Part shown: in pieces, positions 52,349-62,113 of the stretch
Position numbering within the stretch: position 1 is the first letter of the stretch
Layout of the letters: every line of letters begins with the position of its first letter
Assembly: GCA_963831605.1 (NCBI GenBank)
Contig: CAWHQR010000002.1
Location: 590,000-653,999, forward strand
Source: DASUPK01 sp963831605
GTDB lineage: Bacteria > Actinomycetota > Thermoleophilia > Solirubrobacterales > 70-9
DNA: 64,000 nt
Direction: 5' to 3'
Program-made: the position numbers and the translations under genes
Notes under the pieces: generated by a model
The model's input: the letters and a program-made list of their open reading frames with translations, nothing else
What the model was told of the DNA's origin: nothing
Database searches by the model: none

Positions 52349-52968
52349 GCCGGGGCCATCCCGGCGGCGGCGAGGACGGCCTCGTAGTCATCGCGGGTGT
52401 CGATGTCCGGTGGGATCGGCCCGGCGACCGGGACCTCGACGACCTCGTTCTCGTAGCGGTCCATCAGCTTCCAGACCGCCTTGTCGCCGTGCAGGTCTCC
52501 CAGTTCGGGAAACAGCTCGCGGCCGAACGCGAGCGGGTGCCCCCGCCCGTCGTCATAGCGGCAGACCGTGAACTTCGCCCCGTCCGGGCGCCCCAGCAGC
52601 AGGCTCTCGACGGTCGCGGCGCTGACGCCCGGCTGGTCCCCGAGCATCAGGACGAGCACCTGGGCGCGCTCATCGACGGCGCCGAGCGCGGCCGCGATCG
52701 ACGACGAGCAGCCCTCTCCGAAGTCGCGGTTTTCGACCGTCTGCGCCCCCGACAGGTCCACTCGGCCGCGCACCTCCTCGGAACTGCCGCCCAGCGCGAC
52801 GATCAACTGGTCAAAGCCACAGTCGCGGGCGGTCGAGAGCGTGTGGCCGAGCAGGGTTCCATCGCCGTAGGGCAGCAGCTGCTTCGGCTCGCCGAGGCGG
52901 CTGGATCCGCCCGCGGCGAGGACGAGGCCGGCGACGAACGCCCGGTCACCCTCAGCTGACTGCGGCAC
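52345..52968 (-). CDS. MobA/MocA-like molybdenum cofactor nucleotidyltransferase
   Basis: A 207-residue nucleotidyltransferase: LAAGGSSRLGEPKQLLPYG (nucleotide-binding loop), VLVLMLGDQPGVSA (metal Asp) and GRGHPLAFGRELFPEL. CODH carries molybdopterin cytosine dinucleotide, so a MocA-like cytidylyltransferase is expected here; sequence alone does not fix the nucleotide. It overlaps the XdhC-YHS gene by 17 bases and the MoxR gene by 4. Confidence 0.88.
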   Translation of the reverse strand: MPQSAEGDRAFVAGLVLAAGGSSRLGEPKQLLPYGDGTLLGHTLSTARDCGFDQLIVALGGSSEEVRGRVDLSGAQTVENRDFGEGCSSSIAAALGAVDERAQVLVLMLGDQPGVSAATVESLLLGRPDGAKFTVCRYDDGRGHPLAFGRELFPELGDLHGDKAVWKLMDRYENEVVEVPVAGPIPPDIDTRDDYEAVLAAAGMAPA

Positions 52969-53926
52969 CGTGTGCTCCCTCGGCGGCGAAGCTGTCGCGG
53001 CAGCCCTCGGAGCAGAAGTAGAAGCGCTCCCCGTCGCGCTCGAGCTGGATGCTCGCCGGGCTCAGGGCGACCTCCATGCCGCAGACCGGGTCCAGCGCGA
53101 CCTCGACCGGAGCCGCGGGCTCGTGATCAGGCTCCACGTGGGAGTCAGCCGCGGCGGCGGGCTGAGCTGCCCCCGCGCGCTCGGGCTCCCCTGGAAGGAG
53201 GCGCCGCGCGGCGGCGTCAGAGGGCCGCAGCGCCACGACCTCAGCGAGGATCGACAGCGCGATCTCCTCCGGGGTCTCGGCTCCTATCTCCAGTCCGGCC
53301 GGGGTGTGCAGCCGGTCGAGCTGCTCCTCGGAGAGGTCGAGTGACTGTTTGACGGCATTGCCGCGTTTCTCGCTGGCGACGAGGCCGACGTATGGGACCT
53401 CGTCGCGAAGGGCGGCGGTGAGGATCCGCTCCTCGTCGTGTCCATGCGAGGCGACGAGGACGGCGGCGTCGTCGGCACGCGGCTCGGTCCCCTCGGCGGA
53501 ACCCTGCTCGACCGCGTAGCCGAGCCTGCGGCCCAGGTCTGCCAGGGCCTGGGCGATCGGGGTGGTGCCGACGACGCGGAGGGTCGCGGCGGGAAGGCGC
53601 GGTTTCAGGAATATCTCGAGGGCCCCCCCGCTCAGGCAGGGGTTCTTGACGGTCACGGCTCCGTCCTCGACCGCGGGCTCGCCCTCGGCGCCGCTCGGCA
53701 GGATCCGCAGGAGCACGGGGTCGCCGGACTGGAGCGAACGCAGCGCATACAGGCGCACCGAGGCCTCGGCGCAGGCGCCGCCGACGAAGCCGTCGATGCT
53801 CCCATCGGCCCCCACCTTGGCGAAGTCGCCGGCCCGAACGCTCGTGGGGCTCTGCGCCCGCACGACAGTGGCCTCCACGTAAGCACTCAGACGCTCAATT
53901 TGGCGTTGCTCCATCGGCTCAGACAC
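52952..53926 (-). CDS. XdhC-family protein fused to a YHS domain
   Basis: A 324-residue protein. It has an N-terminal XdhC domain (YVEATVVRAQSPTSVRAGDF, FVGGACAEASVRLY), a Rossmann part (LRVVGTTPIAQALADLGRRL, AVLVASHGHDEERIL, YVGLVASEKRGNAVKQSLD, GLEIGAETPEEIALSILAEV), an Ala/Pro/Glu linker, and a C-terminal YHS domain (DPVCGMEVAL, FYFCSEGCRDSFAAE). YHS domains bind metals through the Cys residues, copper among them. Since CODH needs copper, a copper-delivery role is an attractive inference. GTG start at 53926, or ATG at 53914. Confidence 0.88.
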   Translation of the reverse strand: MSEPMEQRQIERLSAYVEATVVRAQSPTSVRAGDFAKVGADGSIDGFVGGACAEASVRLYALRSLQSGDPVLLRILPSGAEGEPAVEDGAVTVKNPCLSGGALEIFLKPRLPAATLRVVGTTPIAQALADLGRRLGYAVEQGSAEGTEPRADDAAVLVASHGHDEERILTAALRDEVPYVGLVASEKRGNAVKQSLDLSEEQLDRLHTPAGLEIGAETPEEIALSILAEVVALRPSDAAARRLLPGEPERAGAAQPAAAADSHVEPDHEPAAPVEVALDPVCGMEVALSPASIQLERDGERFYFCSEGCRDSFAAEGAHGAAVS

Positions 53927-53991
53927 TCAAATCCCTCGGTTTCAAGGGTACTCCGGCGCCTTCCCCGTCCACGGGCGCGCGCGACCGGCGC

Positions 53992-54471
53992 TCAGCCCGC
54001 GGGCTGAGGGGCCCCGAGCTTGTATGTGGTCTGGGCGTCGAGCGAGCCGTCGAGGCCGTCCGGCATCTCGAAGGCGCCGAAGGCTCGCGCCGCGACCGCC
54101 TGGATCCTGACCCCCTCCGGATCTGCCCCCTCGGCCGTCCAGTGGCCGTTGTCGTAGTCGAGGGAGTCGGGGCGAACCTCGAGCATGGCTCCGGCCACGA
54201 TCTGTGCCTTGTCGCGCAGCTTGCGCGCTGTGGTGGCGACGTTCGCGCCGACCTCGTCGCTGGGCGCCGAGTTGAAGCTGTTGCCCTCGCCGAAGCGGTC
54301 GTCATCCTCGTGGACGACCTTGACGTCCTCCGGCGGGATGCCCAGTTCGTCGCCCGCGATCCTCGCGAGCTCGGCCTCCGTGCCCTGCGACGCCTCGCTC
54401 AGGCTGAGCACGACCTTGCCCGTCGGGTGCATGCGGATGAACACTGCGCGGTATACGGCGTCGTCAGCCAT
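53992..54471 (-). CDS. Stand-alone CoxL-like domain protein (partial paralogue of CODH large subunit)
   Basis: A 159-residue protein that aligns by eye along almost its whole length with CoxL residues about 486-631 encoded in the same operon. GKVVLSLSEASQGTEAEL matches GRAVLSISAQTQGQAHET, DELGIPPEDVKV matches EELGISPDKIQV, and ARKLRDKAQIVAGAMLEV matches ARRARDKARLIAAGMLET. QGQ has become QGT and the GSRS loop is NSAP, so cofactor chemistry is unlikely. ATG 54471 has AAGGGG upstream and overlaps the preceding stop by 8 bases. Possible roles are assembly placeholder or chaperone (inference). Confidence 0.8.
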   Translation of the reverse strand: MADDAVYRAVFIRMHPTGKVVLSLSEASQGTEAELARIAGDELGIPPEDVKVVHEDDDRFGEGNSFNSAPSDEVGANVATTARKLRDKAQIVAGAMLEVRPDSLDYDNGHWTAEGADPEGVRIQAVAARAFGAFEMPDGLDGSLDAQTTYKLGAPQPAG

Positions 54472-54685
54472 CTTTCGACCCCTTCTTGAAGGCCGGCAGG
54501 TCGAGCCTGGCGGCGGTGTCGGGCGAGGCATCGCCCTCGCCACGCCTCAATGCCCGGTAGACGCTCTGGGCGTTGTGATCCGGATCGTCGCAATACCCGG
54601 TCACGTGCGGCCCGGCGTCCGAGACGGGCCCGAGCACGACCTCGCAACCCGGGAATGCGCACGTCCGCTGCTTCGGTTCGGTCAT
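54464..54685 (-). CDS. Tiny Cys/His protein, possible zinc finger
   Basis: A 73-residue protein, MTEPKQRTCAFPGCEVVLG then GYCDDPDHNAQSVYRALRRG. The Cys-x4-Cys and Cys-x4-His spacing suggests a small metal-binding knuckle; similar CDDPxHN motifs occur in actinobacterial DNA-binding-like proteins. It ends in a charged tail (AFKKGSKDG). It is translationally coupled to the CoxL-domain gene (8-base overlap), so the two may act together. Start context GAGGAGGGC supports the ATG. Confidence 0.7.
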   Translation of the reverse strand: MTEPKQRTCAFPGCEVVLGPVSDAGPHVTGYCDDPDHNAQSVYRALRRGEGDASPDTAARLDLPAFKKGSKDG

Positions 54686-54710
54686 CGAGCCCTCCTCGCG
54701 GGCAATGTTG

Positions 54711-56048
54711 TCACGGGGTCGTCCTTCCTCGCTTGGGGCTGTACCCGCTGGGCATCGGCACCGGCCGCTGCGCCTCGGTCGGCTCGGCGCTGGGCCATGA
54801 GGGCGCCTCGTCCTCCGCCGGCGGCGACCAATTCATCCATTCGGCGGCCGAATCGCCTCCGGCCATCGCCTCGGCGACCTCGTCGAGGGCGTCGAGGCAG
54901 TCGCCGCTGACCAGTGCGTCGCAGTGCGGCAGTGCCGCCGCCATGCCACCGGCGGAAGGGGTGAACCCGGGGGCGCCGGCGCGGGGGTTGACCCAGACGA
55001 TGCGGTGGGCGAGCCTCGCCAGCCGCTCCATCTCGCGCCCGACCAGGCTGGGGTCGGCTCGCTCCCAGCCGTCGGAGAGGATCACGACGACGGCACCGCG
55101 GGCCATGCCGCGGCGCCCGTAGGTGTCATTGAACGTCCGCAGCGCCTCCCCGATCCGTGTTCCGCTGGACCAATCCGAAGTTGCCTCGGCGGCGCGCTGG
55201 ATCGCGAGGTCGGGGTTGCGCCCTCCGAGCGCCCTGGTCAGCCGGGTCAGGCGCGTCGCGAACACGAAGGCCTCGGCCGGGGCGCCGCTGGCGACCGCCG
55301 AGGTCATCAGGTGCAGATAGGCGCGGGCGTAGGGCTCCATCGAGCCGGAGATGTCGCAGATCAACACCAGTCGCCGTGGCCGGGTGCGCCGGCGGCGCTT
55401 GGCCAGCGTCATCGGGTCGCCGCCGGTCCGGAGGCTGCTCCGCAGGGTTCGCCGCAGGTCGAGCTGCTCGCCTCTGCGCGCGCGGCGCCTGCGCCGCGAG
55501 AGGCGCCGCGGCGCAGCCAGCTCGAGCTCGGACATCATCCGCCGGATCCGGTCGAGCTCGTCGGGCTCGAGCTCCTCGAAGCGCTTTTTCCCCAGGCGCT
55601 CCTCCTCGCTGGCCATCGAAAGCGGCACCTCGATCTCGCGCTCCTCCTCCTCGTCGGAGCTCGGCTCCGACGAGGAGCCGCGCATGCCTCCCGAGCGCTC
55701 GATCTCCTGCTCTTCGGGGACCGAGCGCGCTCGCGGGTCGGGCGCGCGCTCGCTGGGCCGCGAGCCGCGCAGCGTCGGCGTGTAAGGGTCGCCGCGTTCC
55801 TCGTCGGGCTCCAGGGCCGGGTCGAAGACCGCCGCGAAGACCCGGTCGAATATCGGCAGCTGTGCCTGTGAGGAGACGAAGACAGGCAGCGCCGTCCAAT
55901 AGAGGTCGCTGCGCCGCTGCGGCGCGACGAGGGCCAGCGCGCGGGCGAAGCGCGCCGAGCGCTCGGGCGTGACCGGGACCCCCGCGGCCCGCAGCCGCTG
56001 GCCCAGCGCGGTCGCCAGGCCCGGAAGGTCGATCCGGTCCACGTCCAT
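54711..56048 (-). CDS. coxE: CoxE-like VWA-domain protein
   Basis: A 445-residue CODH accessory protein. The N-terminal helical part (RFARALALVAPQRRSDLYW) leads to an acidic, Ser/Glu-rich linker (SSEPSSDEEEEREIEV). The VWA domain starts near residue 230 with a complete MIDAS (LICDISGSMEPY) and continues with SDWSSGTRIGEALRTFND and GAVVVILSDGWERADP. CoxE works with the CoxD ATPase in maturing the active-site cluster. ATG 56048 has AGGAGG at 5-base spacing, 9 bases after coxL. Confidence 0.92.
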   Translation of the reverse strand: MDVDRIDLPGLATALGQRLRAAGVPVTPERSARFARALALVAPQRRSDLYWTALPVFVSSQAQLPIFDRVFAAVFDPALEPDEERGDPYTPTLRGSRPSERAPDPRARSVPEEQEIERSGGMRGSSSEPSSDEEEEREIEVPLSMASEEERLGKKRFEELEPDELDRIRRMMSELELAAPRRLSRRRRRARRGEQLDLRRTLRSSLRTGGDPMTLAKRRRRTRPRRLVLICDISGSMEPYARAYLHLMTSAVASGAPAEAFVFATRLTRLTRALGGRNPDLAIQRAAEATSDWSSGTRIGEALRTFNDTYGRRGMARGAVVVILSDGWERADPSLVGREMERLARLAHRIVWVNPRAGAPGFTPSAGGMAAALPHCDALVSGDCLDALDEVAEAMAGGDSAAEWMNWSPPAEDEAPSWPSAEPTEAQRPVPMPSGYSPKRGRTTP

Positions 56049-56056
56049 CACGCCTC

Positions 56057-58426
<2,370 letters not shown>

Positions 58427-58428
58427 CG

Positions 58429-58905
58429 TCATCTCCTCGCTTCGGCGCCGTCGTGCTCGGCCGCCCAGCGGACGGCCCTCACGATGTTGGAATAGCCGGT
58501 GCACCGGCAGATCGCGCCCGAGATCGCGGTGCGGATCTCCTCCTCGGAGGGATCCGGGTTCTCGTCGAGCAGCGCGCGGGTGGTCATGATCATGCCCGGC
58601 GTGCAGAAGCCGCACTGGAGTCCGTGCTCCTCGTGAAAGCCCTGCTGGACCGGGTCGAGGCGACCATCCACCTCCATCGACTCAATGGTGCGGATCTCGT
58701 GACCCTCGCAGCTCGCAGCGAGGGTCGTGCAGGACTTGACCGGGCGACCGTCCATCTGGACGACGCAGGCGCCGCAGTTGGAGGTGTCGCATCCCCAGTG
58801 GGTGCCGGTGAGACCGAGGGTGTCGCGCAGGAAGTGGACCAGCAGCAGGGCCGGCTCGATGTCCTCGGTGTAGTCCCTGCCGTTGACGTTGACGGTGACT
58901 TGCAT
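58429..58905 (-). CDS. coxS: Carbon monoxide dehydrogenase small subunit (2Fe-2S)
   Basis: A 158-residue iron-sulfur subunit passing electrons from the Mo site to FAD. Plant-type cluster ligands lie in WGCDTSNCGACVVQMDG with the fourth Cys in SCTTLAA. The second cluster ligands lie in LQCGFCTPGMIM and AICRCTGYSNIV. The start has AGGAGG upstream and overlaps the coxM stop by one base (TGATG). Confidence 0.97.
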   Translation of the reverse strand: MQVTVNVNGRDYTEDIEPALLLVHFLRDTLGLTGTHWGCDTSNCGACVVQMDGRPVKSCTTLAASCEGHEIRTIESMEVDGRLDPVQQGFHEEHGLQCGFCTPGMIMTTRALLDENPDPSEEEIRTAISGAICRCTGYSNIVRAVRWAAEHDGAEARR

Positions 58906-59780
58906 CAGGCCTCCTGGTTCAGTGCGCGTTCAGCGGCGCGCCGCAGCGCCCGCTTCGTGAGCTCGCCCGCGAGGTGGCGCTTGTAGTCGACCGGACCGCG
59001 GCCGTCGGCGCTCGGATTGCAGTCCTCGGAGGCGAGCTTCCCGGCCTCCGCGAAGAGGTCCTCGGAGGGCTTCTGGCCCTTCAGCGTCTCCTCCGAGCGC
59101 GTCGCGTGGATCGTGGTCGGCCCGACGGCGCTGAGCGCCACGCCCGCATCGGAGATCGTGCCCCCGTCGACCCAGATGGCGGCTGAGACCGCGACGATCG
59201 CCCAGTCGCCCGCGCGGCGCTCCACCTTCACGTGGGCGCTGCCGGCCCCGGGCTTCACCGGGATGCGGACCTCGGTCAGGATCTCGGCGTCCTGGATGGC
59301 CGTCATATACGGGCCGATGTGGAACTCGTCCATGCCGACCGTTCGCTCGCCGTCCTTGCCGGCGATCACGACGGTGGCCTTCAGTGCCGAGCAGACCGCC
59401 GACAGGTCCTCCGCGGCATCGGCCTGGGCGAGGGATCCGCCGATCGTCCCGCGGTTGCGGACCACGGGGTCGGCGATCACGTTCTCGGCGTCGACGAAGA
59501 GCGGATAGCGCTGGGCCAGCAGCTCGGACTCGAGCAGCTCGCGGTGGCGAGTCATGGCCCCGATGCGAATCTCGCCGTCCTGCTCGTTGATGTAGGAGAG
59601 GTCCTCGATCTCGTTGATGTCGATCAGGCGCTCGGGATTCGCGAGGCGCAGCTTCATCATCGGAAGCAGGCTGTGGCCGCCCGCGAGGATGCGGGTCTCC
59701 GGGCCGTACTTCTCAAGCAGATCGATCGCGTTCCTCACGCTCGTGGCCCGCTCGTACTCAATCGGTCCTGGGGTCTGCAA
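58905..59780 (-). CDS. coxM: Carbon monoxide dehydrogenase medium subunit (FAD)
   Basis: A 291-residue FAD-binding subunit. The two FAD motifs are ILAGGHSLLPMMKLRLANP and VRNRGTIGGSLAQADAAED. The start is TTG at 59780, with GGAGG at about 9 bases upstream. It accepts electrons from CoxS and passes them to the membrane quinone pool. It lies 55 bases after the last small membrane-protein gene, in the same direction. Confidence 0.96.
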   Translation of the reverse strand: MQTPGPIEYERATSVRNAIDLLEKYGPETRILAGGHSLLPMMKLRLANPERLIDINEIEDLSYINEQDGEIRIGAMTRHRELLESELLAQRYPLFVDAENVIADPVVRNRGTIGGSLAQADAAEDLSAVCSALKATVVIAGKDGERTVGMDEFHIGPYMTAIQDAEILTEVRIPVKPGAGSAHVKVERRAGDWAIVAVSAAIWVDGGTISDAGVALSAVGPTTIHATRSEETLKGQKPSEDLFAEAGKLASEDCNPSADGRGPVDYKRHLAGELTKRALRRAAERALNQEA

Positions 59781-59835
59781 CCTGCCTCACCTCCTCCGTT
59801 CGTCGACTCCTGCCAGATCCATGCCTCGGGAGCTT

Positions 59836-60441
59836 TCAGCCGGGCTCTCCCGAGCCGTCCTCATCGTCCTCGGCCGAGGACATCTTCGGAGCGTCCGTGC
59901 CGATCGTCGGCGATCGCGGGGTGTACCGCGGCCCTTCGGGCTCGTCACTGGTCGGCCCGGAGGGGTTGTGGTACAGGCTGCGCGCGGCAGCGCTCGAGTA
60001 CTCCGCGTCCCGGATCGCCGGCCCCGTCATGGCCCCCGCCCCGATCGGGCTCTCCCCGCCCAGCCGCACGAGCTGGACCGCGCCGCGCGTGTAGACCTCG
60101 TCGATGTTCTTGACCTCGCCGCTCCGGCCCTGACGCTCCAGGACCGAGGCACCGGCGCCCGGGTAGACCGATTCGACCAGCCCGGCGGCGTCGTCCTGAC
60201 CCGCCTTCTTGTCGAGCAGGCCCTCGAGCAGATCGGTCCCCGCCGAGAGGTCCTTGTTGATCGCCACCACCACGCCGTTGACGGGCTCGCTCTTGCTGAC
60301 GATCCCGCCGACCGCGCCGATGACGGCGTCGAGGCCGGCTGTGATCTTCCGCAGCTCCAGGATCACCGAGACGAGGTAGAAGACCAGCGCCAGGATCACC
60401 AGGACGACGCCGACGAGCAGGACCGCGACGGCCGGCTCCAT
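59836..60441 (-). CDS. Small membrane-anchored protein 5 of the CODH cassette
   Basis: A 201-residue protein. One N-terminal membrane helix (AVAVLLVGVVLVILALVFYL) is followed by a helical region (VILELRKITAGLDAVIGAVG). A middle domain carries NGVVVAINKDLSAGTDLLEG and NIDEVYTRGAVQLVRLGG. A disordered acidic C-terminus (EDDEDGSGEPG) ends the protein. It is the largest of five consecutive one-helix proteins. Start overlaps the preceding stop by one base. No known family recognised. I infer a membrane dock or scaffold for CODH. Confidence 0.7.
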   Translation of the reverse strand: MEPAVAVLLVGVVLVILALVFYLVSVILELRKITAGLDAVIGAVGGIVSKSEPVNGVVVAINKDLSAGTDLLEGLLDKKAGQDDAAGLVESVYPGAGASVLERQGRSGEVKNIDEVYTRGAVQLVRLGGESPIGAGAMTGPAIRDAEYSSAAARSLYHNPSGPTSDEPEGPRYTPRSPTIGTDAPKMSSAEDDEDGSGEPG

Positions 60442-60698
60442 CAGGCGTCCTCGAGGATCTTGTCGAGGGATCCGCCGTAGTCCGCGACGACGCCGACCAC
60501 CGCGCTGACCTGCTTCTGGGTGGTGTCGAGCAGCTCCACCGCGTCGAGGTCCGTCGAGGCCGCCTCGGCGACCGGAACCAGGGCATCGACCGTGGGCGTC
60601 ACCGCTTTGGCCGCGTTCAGGACGCCGCGCAGCAGGTAGACGACGACCGGGACCAGGACGACGATCAGCACGATGTCCCCGATCCAGACGAGCGTCAC
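60441..60698 (-). CDS. Small membrane-anchored protein 4 of the CODH cassette
   Basis: An 85-residue protein: N-terminal helix (IGDIVLIVVLVPVVVYLLRG), then an amphipathic region (LNAAKAVTPTVDALVPVAEA, TTQKQVSAVVGVVADYGG). ATG overlaps the upstream stop (ATGA). It shares with its neighbours the plan of one helix followed by a short coiled-coil-like stretch facing the cytoplasm (orientation inferred from flanking charges). Family unknown. Confidence 0.7.
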   Translation of the reverse strand: MTLVWIGDIVLIVVLVPVVVYLLRGVLNAAKAVTPTVDALVPVAEAASTDLDAVELLDTTQKQVSAVVGVVADYGGSLDKILEDA

Positions 60699-60976
60699 TT
60701 GCCGTTCTCCGTGTGCTTGGCGACGATCGCGGCCTTCTTGGCGACTCCCGGCATCAGGGCGATGATCCCGTCGAACTGTGCGTTGATCGCCTCCACGGCC
60801 GGGCGCAGCGGCTTCAGGTGCTCCTCCTCGACCTGGGTGAGCGCCCCGCCGAGCGTTCCGAGACCCTTGGCGATGTCGAGCAGGCGGCGGCGGATCTCGA
60901 TCAGCGCCAGCGCCAGCACGACGACGAGCACGACCGCCTCCGCGACGCTGAGGATGTAGAGCGTCGTGGTGCTCAT
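60695..60976 (-). CDS. Small membrane-anchored protein 3 of the CODH cassette
   Basis: A 93-residue protein: helix LSVAEAVVLVVVLALALIEI, then an Arg-rich boundary (RRRLLDIAKGLGTLGGAL) and a helical tail (LKPLRPAVEAINAQFDGII) ending in charged residues. Overlaps its neighbours by 4 bases on both sides (ATGA). Family unknown; similar in layout to products 1, 2 and 4. Confidence 0.7.
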   Translation of the reverse strand: MSTTTLYILSVAEAVVLVVVLALALIEIRRRLLDIAKGLGTLGGALTQVEEEHLKPLRPAVEAINAQFDGIIALMPGVAKKAAIVAKHTENGK

Positions 60977-61275
60977 TCGGGCTCCTCGTTGTATCCCTGC
61001 GAGAGCGCGTTCATGTAGCCGTCCTGGACGACGCCCTCGCTGGCGATCTGGGCCAGGACAGGGGCTGTCGCCTCGAGCTGCGGGATGTTCGCTGTGTTCT
61101 CAGCGACCTTCCCGGCGGAGTCGAGCAGGCCACCGACGGCGCTCTGGATCCTGCGCAGCAGGTGCAGCAACATCAGCAGCATCCCGGCCACCACCAGGGC
61201 CACGACCAGCCCCACCGCCAGAGTCACGTACCAGAGCGATCGCTCGGAGTGTGCGAGCGCGAGCACCACGGTCAT
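60973..61275 (-). CDS. Small membrane-anchored protein 2 of the CODH cassette
   Basis: A 100-residue protein: SLWYVTLAVGLVVALVVAGM as membrane helix, followed by LLHLLRRIQSAVGGLLDSAG and a helical segment (VAENTANIPQLEATAPVLAQ) and an acidic end (GYNEEPE). It resembles product 1 (WYIGLGLGAVVVVVAVI, then RIAGQAETAVGAVDAIKAQT), suggesting duplication. The start overlaps the preceding stop by one base. Confidence 0.72.
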   Translation of the reverse strand: MTVVLALAHSERSLWYVTLAVGLVVALVVAGMLLMLLHLLRRIQSAVGGLLDSAGKVAENTANIPQLEATAPVLAQIASEGVVQDGYMNALSQGYNEEPE

Positions 61276-61535
61276 CAGTGCCCCACCGCCGTCTTGCGAA
61301 GGGCACGGGCTGCGTGCAGGATCCGCACTCCCGAGTCGTTGATCTTGGCAACGCCCGAGAGCTCGTCCGTCTGGGCCTTGATCGCGTCGACGGCACCGAC
61401 CGCTGTCTCGGCCTGCCCTGCGATGCGGTTCGCCAGCACGAGGATCGTGACGACGATGATCACCGCGACCACGACCACCACGGCCCCGAGCCCGAGCCCG
61501 ATGTACCACGAGGTCGTATCAGCCGCGATCAGCAA
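61275..61535 (-). CDS. Small membrane-anchored protein 1 of the CODH cassette
   Basis: An 86-residue protein from TTG 61535, which has GGAGAGG at 7-base spacing; no ATG or GTG fits. Membrane helix WYIGLGLGAVVVVVAVIIVV, then NRIAGQAETAVGAVDAIKAQ and a basic end (ILHAARALRKTAVGH). It begins 92 bases after coxG and opens the five-gene cassette. Family unknown. Confidence 0.68.
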   Translation of the reverse strand: MLIAADTTSWYIGLGLGAVVVVVAVIIVVTILVLANRIAGQAETAVGAVDAIKAQTDELSGVAKINDSGVRILHAARALRKTAVGH

Positions 61536-61627
61536 TCCGTTACCTCTCCAGCTCCTTTGAAGCTCCCCTGAATCAGTGTCCGATCGAATATTACATCCGG
61601 CCTGAAACCGGCTCGGCCGCGCGCGCC

Positions 61628-62065
61628 TCAGAGCTCCGCGAGGTTCCCCGAGAATTCCTTGATCATTCCCTCGGTCACCGCCGAGATCACGCCCTCCCCC
61701 ATCTGCGCCGCTTTGCCGGTCACGTTGACGACGGAGTGCAGCGACACCTCGGTTCCTGCGCCCTGCTCGCTCAGCTCCATCGTCACCTTGGCGTCCGCGT
61801 TGCCCTGGCCGCCGGCCTCCTTCGCCTGCGCCGTCATCACGGCCCTGTGGGCCGCGTCGTCCTTCTCGACGATCTCGGCGGGGCCCGAGTAGTTCATCGA
61901 CATCGACCCGAGCTTGATCTTGACCCCGGCCTTGACCGCATCGTCTCCGGTCTTCTCGAGGATCTCCGCACCGGGCACGGCCGGGATCACGCGCTCGAGG
62001 TCGGTCATCGTGCTCCACACCTCGTCGATCGGCTTGTCCACGGTGAACGAATTGTCGAAGTCCAT
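61628..62065 (-). CDS. coxG: CoxG (SRPBCC-fold CODH accessory protein)
   Basis: A 145-residue START/SRPBCC-fold protein: SFTVDKPIDEVWSTMTDLER, VIPAVPGAEILEKTGDD, YSGPAEIVEKDDAAHRAVM, VNVTGKAAQMGEGVISAV. CoxG links CODH to the membrane, and has been described as a lipid/quinone-binding partner. This copy ends at FSGNLAEL with no C-terminal membrane anchor. ATG 62065 has GGAGAGG upstream. It is the first gene of the CODH operon and is divergent from the YceI-like gene. Confidence 0.93.
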   Translation of the reverse strand: MDFDNSFTVDKPIDEVWSTMTDLERVIPAVPGAEILEKTGDDAVKAGVKIKLGSMSMNYSGPAEIVEKDDAAHRAVMTAQAKEAGGQGNADAKVTMELSEQGAGTEVSLHSVVNVTGKAAQMGEGVISAVTEGMIKEFSGNLAEL

Positions 62066-62101
62066 TGGTCCTCTCCTCTGATCGGGTCGAGCCGGCCCGG
62101 G

Positions 62102-62107
62102 TAGGTT
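62102..62107 (+). promoter_or_regulatory. Candidate -10 box for a leaderless YceI-like mRNA
   Basis: TAGGTT ends 6 bases before ATG 62114. If it is a -10 element, transcription would start at or next to that ATG, giving a leaderless message, which is common in actinobacteria. No -35 box assigned. The whole coxG-yceI gap is only 48 bases. Confidence 0.35.
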
Positions 62108-62113
62108 ATGGAC

